Part shown: one piece after another, positions 17,316 through 26,218 of the stretch
Layout of the letters: the number at the start of each line of letters is the position of its first letter
Position numbering within the stretch: position 1 is the first letter of the stretch
Assembly: GCA_040216555.1 (NCBI GenBank)
Contig: JAVJOW010000039.1
Span: 127,964 to 191,963 of the forward strand
Source: Arenibacter sp040216555
GTDB taxonomy: Bacteria; Bacteroidota; Bacteroidia; Flavobacteriales; Flavobacteriaceae
Direction: 5' to 3'
DNA length: 64,000 nucleotides
Position numbers and translations under genes: made by a program
Notes under the pieces: model-generated
What the model saw: the letters and a program-made list of their open reading frames with translations, nothing else
Told to the model about the DNA's origin: nothing
Databases searched by the model: none

Positions 17316-18215
17316 ATGAACGGATTGATCGCCGCAACTTATGCGCCAATGCATAATGATTCCTCAATAAATTTGGATGTTATTTCCAAATACGGCCAAT
17401 TTTTAAAAAATAATAAGGTGAAGGGAGCATTTGTAAACGGATCTACTGGAGATTTTGTTTCCTTGACAACGGAAGAAAGAAAGAAAATTATCACTGAATG
17501 GTCAAAACACGTACCAAACGATTTCTTTCTGGTAAACCATGTTGGACATAACAGTTTAATGGAAGCCAAAGACCTAGCAACACATTCTGCTGATAAAGTG
17601 GATGCCATAGCTGCCTTGGCCCCCTATTATTTTAGACTTAGCTCGCTAAGAAGTTTGTTGGAATACTGCAAGGAAATTGCAGGCTGCGCCCCTAACACCC
17701 CTTTCTATTACTACCACATTCCGGTATTGACGGGTGCCAATTTCCTAATGCACGAATTTCTGGAATTGGCCTCCAAGGAAATACCCAACTTTGCTGGCAT
17801 AAAGTTTACCAACAATAACTTAATAGACTATAAATATTGTAAGGATTTCAATGATGGCGCATACAATATATTGTTCGGTTTTGATGAGATCTTATTGGCG
17901 AGCCTTCCTTTGGGAGCAGAGGGCTGGGTAGGTAGTACCTACAACCATTTAGCGCCCTTATATTTATCGATTATAGAGGCATTCCATAACAACGACCATA
18001 AGTTGGCAGCAGCTCTTCAGGAAAAATCAATGAAGTTCGTGGATATCCTAAATTCCAAAGGCGGCTTTAACGGAGCGGCCAAATCTTTTATGAAGGTTGT
18101 GGGTGTGGATTGTGGACCTAGTAGATTTCCGCATGTAACCCTTTCATCAAAACAATTGGAAGAGGCCAAGACAGTATTGGAAGCATTAGGGATTATGGAC
18201 CATACCAGCCGATGA
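17316..18215 (+). CDS. nanA: N-acetylneuraminate lyase NanA
   Basis: A DHDPS/NAL-family class I aldolase of 299 residues. It cleaves N-acetylneuraminate to N-acetylmannosamine and pyruvate. Landmarks: the carboxylate-binding NGSTGDF loop (residues 41-47), Tyr133 in YYYHIPVLTG, and Schiff-base Lys163 in FAGIKFTNNN. I start at the ATG at 17316; an upstream TTG at 17283 would place the operator inside the gene and add residues unlike the family. There is no signal peptide, as expected for the cytoplasm. It is the first gene of a nanA-epimerase-sialidase run (gaps of 43 and 23 bp). DHDPS-like enzymes vary, but the GH33 and AGE neighbours make NanA the best call. Confidence 0.9.
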   Translation: MNGLIAATYAPMHNDSSINLDVISKYGQFLKNNKVKGAFVNGSTGDFVSLTTEERKKIITEWSKHVPNDFFLVNHVGHNSLMEAKDLATHSADKVDAIAALAPYYFRLSSLRSLLEYCKEIAGCAPNTPFYYYHIPVLTGANFLMHEFLELASKEIPNFAGIKFTNNNLIDYKYCKDFNDGAYNILFGFDEILLASLPLGAEGWVGSTYNHLAPLYLSIIEAFHNNDHKLAAALQEKSMKFVDILNSKGGFNGAAKSFMKVVGVDCGPSRFPHVTLSSKQLEEAKTVLEALGIMDHTSR

Positions 18216-18258
18216 TCGAATTTTAATAAATAGATAAAAAACATCCTATAAAGGAATC

Positions 18259-19431
18259 ATGATCCCACAAAGTAAGTTATATAGAGATACCCTACTGAAC
18301 AATGTTGTTCCCTTTTGGGAGAACCATTCCTTGGACCGTGAAAATGGAGGCTATTTTACCTGTTTGGATAGAGAAGGTAAGGTTTACGATACCGATAAAT
18401 TTATGTGGTTGCAAGGAAGACAGGCTTGGATGTTCTCTACCTTGTACAACCAGGTGGAACCAAAGGAAAATTGGTTGGAAATTGCCAAAAGTGGGGTCGA
18501 TTTTATAAGGGACAAGGGAATGGATGTACAAGGCAATGTTTATTTTTCCTTAACTGCAAATGGACAACCATTGGTACAACCCTATAACATTTTTTCGGAT
18601 TGTTTTGCAGCCATGGCTTTTGCCCAATATGGAATAGCCGCACATGATCAGGAATACAAAGAACTCGCCAAAAAAACGTATCTGAATATTCTTCAAAGAA
18701 AGGATAACCCCAAGGGAAAATTTGAAAAAGGAACATTGGCCAGACCTTTAAAAAGTTTTGCCCTACCCATGATCCTATCCAATTTGGTATTGGAACTGGA
18801 AGATATATTGGAACCTGCCGAAGTGGAGCAAACCATAGATTTTTCGATGCAAGAGGTTATGGAAGTGTTTTTGGATAAAAAATCCGGTATAATTTATGAA
18901 TTCGTAAAGTCCGATGGCAGCTTTGAAGACAGCTTTAACGGCCGTTTGCTAAATCCTGGTCACGGCATAGAAGCCATGTGGTTTATGATCGATATTGCCA
19001 TAAGAAGAAATGACCAAGGGTTAATAAAAAAGGCATCGGAAACCATTATTAAAATTTTGGAATACAGCTGGGACGAAGAATTTGGCGGAATACTTTATTT
19101 TTTGGATTCCAAGGGATATCCGCCCCAACAGTTGGAATGGGACCAAAAATTATGGTGGGTGCATTTGGAAACTTTGGTAGCCCTGGCCAAGGCTTTTGAA
19201 CAGACTCAAAATCCAAAAATTTCCCAATGGTACCAGAAAGTACACGACTATAGTTGGCAGCATTTTTCAGACCCGGAACACGGAGAGTGGTTTGGATATC
19301 TTAATCGCAGGGGGGAAGTGCTATTAAACCTTAAAGGTGGAAAATGGAAAGGATGTTTCCATGTGCCAAGAGCTATGCTCCAATGTTGGAAAACCTTCGA
19401 AAGAATGGAGAACAAGGGAATAATAAAATAG
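18259..19431 (+). CDS. nanE: N-acylglucosamine 2-epimerase (AGE family), NanE role
   Basis: A 390-residue AGE/renin-binding-protein family epimerase with an (alpha/alpha)6 barrel. Bacteroidota use this family instead of the NanE phosphate epimerase: ManNAc from NanA is converted directly to GlcNAc. Seen motifs include NGGYFTCLDREGKVYDTDKF (residues 27-46), the RQAWMFSTLYN stretch, LLNPGHGIEAMWFMID, WWVHLETLVALAKAFE, and the terminal GGKWKGCFHVPRAMLQCW with catalytic-type His. A good AAGGA ribosome site precedes the ATG. It lies 43 bp after nanA and 23 bp before the sialidase. Related AGE proteins act on cellobiose or mannose, but the operon favours ManNAc. Confidence 0.9.
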   Translation: MIPQSKLYRDTLLNNVVPFWENHSLDRENGGYFTCLDREGKVYDTDKFMWLQGRQAWMFSTLYNQVEPKENWLEIAKSGVDFIRDKGMDVQGNVYFSLTANGQPLVQPYNIFSDCFAAMAFAQYGIAAHDQEYKELAKKTYLNILQRKDNPKGKFEKGTLARPLKSFALPMILSNLVLELEDILEPAEVEQTIDFSMQEVMEVFLDKKSGIIYEFVKSDGSFEDSFNGRLLNPGHGIEAMWFMIDIAIRRNDQGLIKKASETIIKILEYSWDEEFGGILYFLDSKGYPPQQLEWDQKLWWVHLETLVALAKAFEQTQNPKISQWYQKVHDYSWQHFSDPEHGEWFGYLNRRGEVLLNLKGGKWKGCFHVPRAMLQCWKTFERMENKGIIK

Positions 19432-19454
19432 AAATTATCGTAAATTTATAAAAC

Positions 19455-20585
19455 ATGAAAAATATAATTTTAGCACTTCTGTTGGCAAGCTTTAATGCAA
19501 CTGCACAACAGGAAACGTTCCATATCTCCAATGGGGTTATAAGCCATCAGGACCTGTTCAACACCTCTATGAATCCAGACGTATCCTGCTATCGTATCCC
19601 TGCGCTGGCTACCGCCCCCAATGGCGATATTATTGCTGCTATTGACGAAAGGGTACCTTCCTGTGGCGACCTAAAATGGAGCAAAGACATTAATATTGTG
19701 ATAAGAAGAAGTGCCGATAATGGCAAAACGTGGTCCCCAATTAAAAAAATTATAGATTTTCCTTTAGGTCAATCCGCCTCCGATCCGTCGATGATCGTAG
19801 ATGCCATTACCAATGAAATTTTTCTTTTTTACAACTATATGGATCTGGATAAGGAAAAAGACGTTTACTATTTACACGTGGTAAAAAGTGCGGACAATGG
19901 AAAGACCTGGAGCCAACCAGAAGATATTACCCCACAAATTGCCAAAACGGAATGGCACAACGATTTTAAATTTATCACTTCCGGTCGTGGTATACAGACC
20001 CGATCCGGGACACTCCTCCATTGCATGGTGAATCTAAATAACGGTTTACATGTATTTGGCAGTAAGGACCATGGAAAATCCTGGTTTTTCATAGACACCC
20101 CGGTAAGTCCTGCGGACGAATCCAAAATTATGGAATTGGCCAATGGGGATTGGATGATCAATGCCCGGGCCAATAAAGAAGGAAAGAGGTACGTACATGT
20201 TTCCAGTGATGAGGGAAAAAGTTGGTCAACTCGACCCGAACCCACCTTGATCGACCCGGGTTGTAATGCCAGTATTGTTCGCTACACCTCAATTGAGGAC
20301 GGTTATAAGAAAAATAGATTATTGTTCTCCAATGCCAAAAGTGAAAATGGTCGTGTTAACATGACGGTTAGAATTAGTTATGACGAAGGCGAAACCTGGT
20401 CTGAAGGAAAAACAATTTACAAGGGGGAATCGGCCTACTCATCCATGACCATAATGGACAACGGGGATATAGGTTTGTTTTTTGAACAGGATGATTACCA
20501 GAAAAACCCTTTCGTAAGCTTTTCGTTAAAATGGCTGACGGATGGAAAAGACAAATATAAAAAACCGAAAAATAAAAAGAAATAG
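19455..20585 (+). CDS. Exo-alpha-sialidase, GH33
   Basis: A secreted sialidase of 376 residues that releases terminal sialic acid. A signal peptide ends at NATAQQ (around residue 18). The family YRIP motif carries Arg47. Five Asp boxes are visible: SADNGKTW at 86 and 145, SKDHGKSW at 203, SSDEGKSW at 250 and SYDEGETW at 309. Candidate catalytic residues are Tyr328 (GESAYSS), Glu227 (MELANGDW), and Arg238 plus a C-terminal Arg for the carboxylate triad. It lacks the carbohydrate-binding domain found in many Bacteroides sialidases, so it is compact. No lipobox is present, so it is probably periplasmic. It lies in the nan operon and completes local release, cleavage and epimerisation. Confidence 0.92.
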   Translation: MKNIILALLLASFNATAQQETFHISNGVISHQDLFNTSMNPDVSCYRIPALATAPNGDIIAAIDERVPSCGDLKWSKDINIVIRRSADNGKTWSPIKKIIDFPLGQSASDPSMIVDAITNEIFLFYNYMDLDKEKDVYYLHVVKSADNGKTWSQPEDITPQIAKTEWHNDFKFITSGRGIQTRSGTLLHCMVNLNNGLHVFGSKDHGKSWFFIDTPVSPADESKIMELANGDWMINARANKEGKRYVHVSSDEGKSWSTRPEPTLIDPGCNASIVRYTSIEDGYKKNRLLFSNAKSENGRVNMTVRISYDEGETWSEGKTIYKGESAYSSMTIMDNGDIGLFFEQDDYQKNPFVSFSLKWLTDGKDKYKKPKNKKK

Positions 20586-20749
20586 ACAATTAATAAGAAC
20601 AGATTATTTACAACACTATTCCAAATTATTTCATAGGGTCATAATAAATTGACATATCGAAAAATATTGGATATATTTATAACAGTTTGCCCACCAAATT
20701 AGAGTCGTGGCAATTTATTGGTTGCAAATAGAAAATAACAAACTGTAGT

Positions 20750-21634
20750 ATGTCCAATATAAAAGATTTAGCCGATTATGACCATCCTGTTTCGAAGATG
20801 TTCCAAATGCCAAAATCAGCAGAGGAATGGGAACAATACAAATTATCCGATGGACAGTTGGCCCACTTCAAGGAATTTGGGTATGTTTCGGGCATAAAGC
20901 TTTTGGAAGAATGGCAGGTGGATTTGTTAAATCAGGAATTGGCGGAAATAATGGATCCGAATCATCCTGGCCATCATTTGTTCTACGAATTTCACAGTAA
21001 CGAATCCCAAGACCCCAATTCGGTTTTATTTCATTCCCTAGGTCATTGGCGTATTGCCCCGGGCTTACATGATGTTCTATGGAACCCTGCCTTTATAATG
21101 GCCGCCCATCAATTGTTGGACTACAAATCCGTTAGGTTTTGGCACGACCAATTATTTTGTAAACCTGCCCTGCATGGCGGCGTAGTAGCTTGGCACCAGG
21201 ATTATTCCTATTGGACAAGAACAATAGCCATGCAACACCTTACCTGCTGGACAGGATTGGATGATGCCAATACGGACAATGGTTGCCTTCATTATATCCC
21301 CAAAAGCCATAAATGGGGACTTTTGGATGCCCCCTCCCTTGCAGGTGATATGGATGGCCTCATGAAATACCTTAGCGATGATCAGAAAAAGGAGTTTAAG
21401 CCCACTCCCATTGAATTGAAAAAGGGTTACGCCACCTTTCACCATCCATTAATGGTCCATGGTTCTTACGAGAATAAATCGGAAAGAAGCAGAAGGGCGT
21501 TTGTCCTCAACGTATTTGCCGATGGCACGGTAAGCAATACGAACGAGGAGCTGTTGGCAGGGGTTCCCAAGGTCCCAAAAGGCCATAAGATGGAGGGTAA
21601 ATTTTTCCCATTACTTTATTCCAAGCCTGACTGA
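20750..21634 (+). CDS. Phytanoyl-CoA dioxygenase-family Fe(II)/2-oxoglutarate oxygenase
   Basis: A 294-residue PhyH-family oxygenase with the double-stranded beta-helix iron site. The facial triad is His149 and Asp151 in AWHQDYSYW with His237 in LMVHGSYENK; an Arg at 246 or 248 (SERSRR) would hold 2-oxoglutarate. There is no signal peptide, so it acts in the cytoplasm. It is in the same orientation as the nan genes but 164 bp after the sialidase, without a recognised GntR dyad. Its stop is separated by one base from the stop of the convergent gntR. The substrate is unknown. PhyH members hydroxylate or demethylate small molecules, and in this locus a modified sialic acid or amino sugar is conceivable but unproven. 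Confidence 0.82.
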   Translation: MSNIKDLADYDHPVSKMFQMPKSAEEWEQYKLSDGQLAHFKEFGYVSGIKLLEEWQVDLLNQELAEIMDPNHPGHHLFYEFHSNESQDPNSVLFHSLGHWRIAPGLHDVLWNPAFIMAAHQLLDYKSVRFWHDQLFCKPALHGGVVAWHQDYSYWTRTIAMQHLTCWTGLDDANTDNGCLHYIPKSHKWGLLDAPSLAGDMDGLMKYLSDDQKKEFKPTPIELKKGYATFHHPLMVHGSYENKSERSRRAFVLNVFADGTVSNTNEELLAGVPKVPKGHKMEGKFFPLLYSKPD

Positions 21635-21635
21635 T

Positions 21636-22373
21636 CTACGAATCGTTTTTATTTTTACCATTCTTAAGAACATGGTCAAAATGTGGTTCCAAATGTCGGC
21701 GCATGGCACTTCTGTAGGTCTCGGGGGTACCTACCCTTAAATTATCCATCAGCATTCTATGGGTCACAAATTGACCAGAGGAATACTGATATTCTGTATT
21801 ATTCTTCCTAGAGGACTGTAAGTACTCGTATTCAAAAACCGGCAATAATAAACTTTGAAATCTTTGAACGGTAGGGTTATTGGACATTTGATATAACTTA
21901 CCGTGAAAAGCAATTTCCCGGTCGAGTGAAAATCGATTTTTCTCATAACTAGTTTCCTCCTCCAAAGTCACAATTTGCTCCAATTCATCCAAATCTTTTT
22001 GCGTTTTATGCTCAAAAAGGAAATCCGCGATACCCATTTCAAGAATAAGTCGTAGTTCAAATAAATTTCGAATTATGTCCTCCCCCAAAAGAGTGGGATC
22101 CAGAATACGTTCAAAATTGTTTATAATATCGGGCTGGGTAAGAATCATTCCCCTATGTTTCTTGGAATCTACCATCCCCAATGTCCTTAAGCGCAATAAT
22201 GCCTCCCTCACCACCGTCCTACTTACTCCAAGTGCTTCTGAAAATTCCAATTCCTTCGGAATGGCATCTCCCGGTTTTAAATTGTTCTCCTTAAAAAATT
22301 TCAAGATTCTAATTTCGGCCTTATCTACCAAAGACAGATTTTCCAAAGGTTCGATCTTCTTAAATGTACTCAT
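21636..22373 (-). CDS. GntR-family (FadR/FCD) regulator of the sialic acid locus
   Basis: A 245-residue FadR-subfamily regulator. The winged helix spans about residues 22-85: FFKENNLKPGDAIPKELEF, then GVSRTVVREALLRLRTLGM and the wing DSKKHRGMILTQ. The C-terminal FCD domain has the expected acidic and His metal or ligand residues: DREIAFHGKLY near 150, FVTHRMLM near 210, MRRHLEPHFDHV near 230. NanR regulators of sialic acid catabolism are of this type. It is divergent from the creatininase-family gene, with a dyad (22491-22507) in the shared 235-bp region, so autoregulation is possible. Four TGTnnnACA dyads in the locus fit its family's binding pattern. Confidence 0.88.
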   Translation of the reverse strand: MSTFKKIEPLENLSLVDKAEIRILKFFKENNLKPGDAIPKELEFSEALGVSRTVVREALLRLRTLGMVDSKKHRGMILTQPDIINNFERILDPTLLGEDIIRNLFELRLILEMGIADFLFEHKTQKDLDELEQIVTLEEETSYEKNRFSLDREIAFHGKLYQMSNNPTVQRFQSLLLPVFEYEYLQSSRKNNTEYQYSSGQFVTHRMLMDNLRVGTPETYRSAMRRHLEPHFDHVLKNGKNKNDS

Positions 22374-22490
22374 GCTTCACTACCATTAGAGTTATATTGT
22401 AACCTGTCGTAATTCACTTCACAGGTTGCCCAATTTTGCGTAATTTATGACAATATTACGACTAATTTAAGTTAATTGCGAACAAATTGT

Positions 22491-22507
22491 TTTATGTATT
22501 ACATATT
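22491..22507. promoter_or_regulatory. GntR/FCD-type operator between gntR and the creatininase-family gene
   Basis: TTTATGTATTACATATT contains TGT-ATT-ACA within ATGTATTACAT. A -7-like TACATTTC starts at 22523, 24 bp after the dyad centre, matching the geometry of the sites at 12189 and 23443. It could serve both divergent genes. Confidence 0.75.
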
Positions 22508-22608
22508 ATAAAAAATATGAAGTACATTTCACAACACAAAAACCCAGAAATACACGCATTTGGCTAACCAAATTAGCCTTCACAAATAAAAGCAATAATA
22601 ATAAACAG

Positions 22609-23382
22609 ATGAACACAAGTCCTAGACCCTACGTTTTAGAAGAAATCAATTGGAAAACAGTAAGGGAGCAAAAGTATACCGTTGCAATACTACCTTGGGG
22701 TGCCACGGAGGCCCACAATTACCATTTACCATATGGAACCGACAATATTTTGGCAGAAAATGTTGCCATTGAAGCTGCTAAACAGGCCTGGTCCAAGGAG
22801 GCAAAGGTAATCGTCTTACCCAATATTCCTTTTGGGGTGAATACCGGACAAATGGATGTTGATTTATGTATAAACATGAATCCAAGTACGCAAATGGCTC
22901 TTTTAAAAGACGTGGTTCAAGTGTTGGAAGTCAATAAGATTAGGAAACTGGTAATTGTAAACGGACATGGCGGCAACAATTTTAAACAGATCATTAGAGA
23001 ACTAAGCATTATACACCCTAGTATCTTTGTTTGTTCCTTAAACTGGTGGCAGGTAAAAGATGGGTCTCAATTTTTTACCGAACCTGGAGATCACGCAGGG
23101 GAATTGGAAACTGCGGTCGTAATGCATTTAAATCCAAATTTGGTGCTACCCTTGGACGAGGCAGGTGATGGAAAAGCCAAAACATTCAAAATAAAAGGAT
23201 TAAAGGAGGGATGGGTTTCCGCCCAACGTAAATGGACTCAGGTAACAAAGGATACCGGTGTAGGAAATCCAAAAATGGCCAGCCCGGAAAATGGAGCAAA
23301 CTACTTTAAGGCAGTGACTGACGGTATTGCCGAATTTTTAAAGGACCTACATGAAGTTGATGTTGATGACATGTACGAATAA
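22609..23382 (+). CDS. Creatininase-family metallohydrolase
   Basis: A 257-residue creatininase/creatinine amidohydrolase-family enzyme. The dinuclear metal ligands can be read: Glu34 and His36 in WGATEAHNYH, Asp45 in YGTDN, His120 in VNGHGGNN, and Glu165 in DHAGELETA. Members open cyclic amides or cleave C-N or C-C bonds in small molecules; examples are creatininase, the formamide hydrolase ArfB and 3-dehydro-scyllo-inosose hydrolase IolN. There is no signal peptide. It has a GntR-type dyad in its promoter region and precedes the transporter fusion gene by 123 bp, which has its own dyad. The true substrate is unknown; context suggests a modified sialic acid or its degradation product. Confidence 0.85.
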   Translation: MNTSPRPYVLEEINWKTVREQKYTVAILPWGATEAHNYHLPYGTDNILAENVAIEAAKQAWSKEAKVIVLPNIPFGVNTGQMDVDLCINMNPSTQMALLKDVVQVLEVNKIRKLVIVNGHGGNNFKQIIRELSIIHPSIFVCSLNWWQVKDGSQFFTEPGDHAGELETAVVMHLNPNLVLPLDEAGDGKAKTFKIKGLKEGWVSAQRKWTQVTKDTGVGNPKMASPENGANYFKAVTDGIAEFLKDLHEVDVDDMYE

Positions 23383-23442
23383 CAAGATTTTTCTATTGCC
23401 CTAACTGGATAGGTATAAATATGTTAAAATGAGAAATTCAAA

Positions 23443-23461
23443 TAATATGTTATACATAATA
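23443..23461. promoter_or_regulatory. GntR/FCD-type operator before the mutarotase-symporter gene
   Basis: TAATATGTTATACATAATA contains TGT-TAT-ACA flanked by AT-rich dyad arms. A -7-like TATATTG starts at 23475, 23 bp after the centre. It lies 44 bp before the ATG at 23506. Confidence 0.78.
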
Positions 23462-23505
23462 CTTTATTTTTGACTATATTGCCGACCAAGTTAATTTTAC
23501 CATAT

Positions 23506-26136
23506 ATGGGGATATTACACAAGATTTCTATCTTTAGCTTAGTACTGTTCAGCACATTATCGGTTTTTGGTCAGGATAGCCTAAAACTCTCAATCCGTAA
23601 TTTACCGAATCTCCCAGCAGCACCAGGACAAGAACAGTCTTTAGGTTATGCGGGCATGTTGGGTGGTGTACATGAGGGCGTCATCATTGCAGCAGGTGGT
23701 GCCAACTTTCCCGATGCACTACCATGGGAAGGTGGACAGAAGAAATGGAGCAATTCCATCTATATCCTTAGTGACAATGCATGGCAATTAGCAAAAACTT
23801 CGCTGCCTTACCCCCTGGCCTACGGAGCATCCATAGGCCTTCCCAATGGAATTCTGTGTATTGGCGGTAACAATAATGAAGAAACCAGTAATGCTGTTTT
23901 TCTTATGAGTTACGACAAAAATACCTCGGACATATCCATAATAAACTACCCGGACCTCCCAGAACCTCTATCCAACTCTGCCGCCGTTATCAACGGAGAT
24001 TATGTTTATGTTATTGGGGGCATCAATAATGGTAAGAGCACCAACGCATTTCTAAGAATGGATCTAAAAACCAAAACTTCCTGGGAACGGCTTCCGGATT
24101 TCCCGGGTCCCCCCAGGGGCCTTCATACGGCAGTGGTCCAAGAAGCCACTGAAGCTAAAAAGATATTTGTGGTTGGCGGAAGGAATGAAGTAAAGGGAAA
24201 ACTTTCGGAAGTAATCCGCACCTATTTATCCTATAATCTCAAAAACAATACTTGGCAAGAAGAAGGTGAAGTACTTATAGACCAAAAGCCCAGGGTATTG
24301 ATGGGGGCCTCCGCCGAAGCCATGGGATCTATGCATTTAATGATTTACGGTGGTTCTGACGAAATACTTTTCAATCAATTGGAGCAATATGGGTTACAAA
24401 TTTCCAAAGAGAACAAAGATTCCATAAGGCAAAATTTAATTCGATCAAGAAATAATATATTAAATACACATCCCGGTTTTAGCAGGGACATTTTGGCCTA
24501 CAACACTATTACCAAAAAATGGTTCGTCCATGATAGTCTGGACACTAAAATTCCGGTTACAGCATTGTCCTTTAACCATCTGGACGATTTTTTAATCGTC
24601 TCAGGTGAAATATCTCCCGGAATACGCACGCCGAAAGTACAAGCGTTCAAAATTGCGGAAGCTGCACATCCTTTTGGGCTGCTAAATTATGGGATATTGG
24701 CGGCATATTTGTGCATATCGGTCCTTATAGGGCTATATTTCTCCAGGAAACAGCGCTCTACTGAAGACTACTTTACCGGAGGGGGACGCATACCCTGGTG
24801 GGCTTCGGGACTCAGTGTTTTTGGAACCTTGCTGAGCGCAATAACCTTTATGGCTATACCGGCCAAAGCATTTATAACAGATTGGTCCTATTTTATGCTC
24901 AATATGACCGCCATTTTGATTACCCCTGTCATAGCATATATTTTTATTCCATATTTCGCGAAACTTAGAATTACAACAGCCTATGAATTTTTGGAGAATC
25001 GGTTTAATTATACGGCAAGAGCCTTGGGAAGTTTGTCGTTTATCCTGTTTCAATTGGGAAGGATAGGGATTGTACTATTGCTTCCCTCCTTGGCCATATC
25101 CATAGTTACCGGTATACCCGTAGAGGCCTGCATATTAATAATGGGAATACTATGCATTATATATACCGCTTTCGGTGGTATTGAAGCGGTAGTCTGGACC
25201 GATGTATTACAGGTGGTAGTATTAATGGGAGGAAGTGTGTTGGCTATTATCTGGATTATGCTGCATACAGAGGCTAATTTCAGTGAAATGATAGATTATG
25301 CCACGGATAGAGATAAGTTCAACATTATGAACATGGAACTCAATTTTACCGACTCCACTTTTTGGGTGGTTTTTATTGGAGGATTGGCTTCTGCTCTGGT
25401 CACCCAAGGAACGGACCAAACCATTGTTCAACGCTACTTGACCAGTAATAATGTTAAGGATTCCCAGAAAACCGTCTACACCAATGCCATTATGACCTTG
25501 CCCGCTACCATTATTTTCTTTGGTATTGGAACCTTGCTATTTTTATTTTATTCGGAAATGCCCGATCGCTTATCCCCATCCATTACCAACAACGACTCCA
25601 TTTTTCCCTGGTACATTGTTAAAGAACTCCCTACAGGGGTATCCGGGCTTCTAGTGGCCGGTATTTTTTCGGCGGCAATGTCCAGCATTAGCAGTAGTCT
25701 TAACTCGGTTTCCACAGCTTTCTGTAGTGACTTTTATAAACATTTTCGTCCTAAAATAGCCGATTTACGCCTACTACGCATTGCAAGGGTAGCTACCATA
25801 ACCACAGGTATTTTAGGGGTGTTGTTTGCATTATGGATGGCGAGTTCCAACATAAAATCCTTGTGGGATGAATTCTACAGATACCTCGGCCTTTTTACGG
25901 GCGGCCTGGGAGGAATGTTCCTTTTGGGCATGCTGACGAAAAAAGCAAATGCCAAGGGCACGCTGATCGGATTTGTGTTCAGTGGGATTTTAATCTACTA
26001 TATAAGTAACTTCACCACAATTAACTTTTTAATGTACGCCTTTTTGGGATTGGTATCCTGTTTTGTTTTTGGATATGTATTTAGCTTAATATTTAAAGAT
26101 AAAAGTACTAAGGGCCCTAAAAAAAAGAGTTTCTAA
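23506..26136 (+). CDS. NanM-like kelch mutarotase fused to sodium:solute symporter
   Basis: An 876-residue two-part protein. Residues 1-22 form a signal peptide ending at VFGQ. Residues about 30-380 are a kelch beta-propeller of the cyclically permuted NanM mutarotase type (AAGGANFPDALPWEGGQ, CIGGNNNEE, VIGGINNGK, VVGGRNEVKG, IYGGSDE). Residues 388-876 are a sodium:solute symporter with about 13 hydrophobic spans, starting GILAAYLCISVLIGLYF and carrying the TEDYFTGGGRIPWW signature. The propeller faces the periplasm, where it can speed sialic acid anomer conversion next to the inner-membrane transporter. I start at ATG 23506; the upstream TTG at 23470 overlaps the promoter. The cargo is inferred from the GntR dyad and the nan neighbours. 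Confidence 0.9.
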   Translation: MGILHKISIFSLVLFSTLSVFGQDSLKLSIRNLPNLPAAPGQEQSLGYAGMLGGVHEGVIIAAGGANFPDALPWEGGQKKWSNSIYILSDNAWQLAKTSLPYPLAYGASIGLPNGILCIGGNNNEETSNAVFLMSYDKNTSDISIINYPDLPEPLSNSAAVINGDYVYVIGGINNGKSTNAFLRMDLKTKTSWERLPDFPGPPRGLHTAVVQEATEAKKIFVVGGRNEVKGKLSEVIRTYLSYNLKNNTWQEEGEVLIDQKPRVLMGASAEAMGSMHLMIYGGSDEILFNQLEQYGLQISKENKDSIRQNLIRSRNNILNTHPGFSRDILAYNTITKKWFVHDSLDTKIPVTALSFNHLDDFLIVSGEISPGIRTPKVQAFKIAEAAHPFGLLNYGILAAYLCISVLIGLYFSRKQRSTEDYFTGGGRIPWWASGLSVFGTLLSAITFMAIPAKAFITDWSYFMLNMTAILITPVIAYIFIPYFAKLRITTAYEFLENRFNYTARALGSLSFILFQLGRIGIVLLLPSLAISIVTGIPVEACILIMGILCIIYTAFGGIEAVVWTDVLQVVVLMGGSVLAIIWIMLHTEANFSEMIDYATDRDKFNIMNMELNFTDSTFWVVFIGGLASALVTQGTDQTIVQRYLTSNNVKDSQKTVYTNAIMTLPATIIFFGIGTLLFLFYSEMPDRLSPSITNNDSIFPWYIVKELPTGVSGLLVAGIFSAAMSSISSSLNSVSTAFCSDFYKHFRPKIADLRLLRIARVATITTGILGVLFALWMASSNIKSLWDEFYRYLGLFTGGLGGMFLLGMLTKKANAKGTLIGFVFSGILIYYISNFTTINFLMYAFLGLVSCFVFGYVFSLIFKDKSTKGPKKKSF

Positions 26137-26218
26137 GTAAACCATTGCCCCGGCCATTATCTAATTTATTATAGGCCAAAAAAGAAACGATAATGTACTT
26201 CATAAACCAAGTGCTCCA

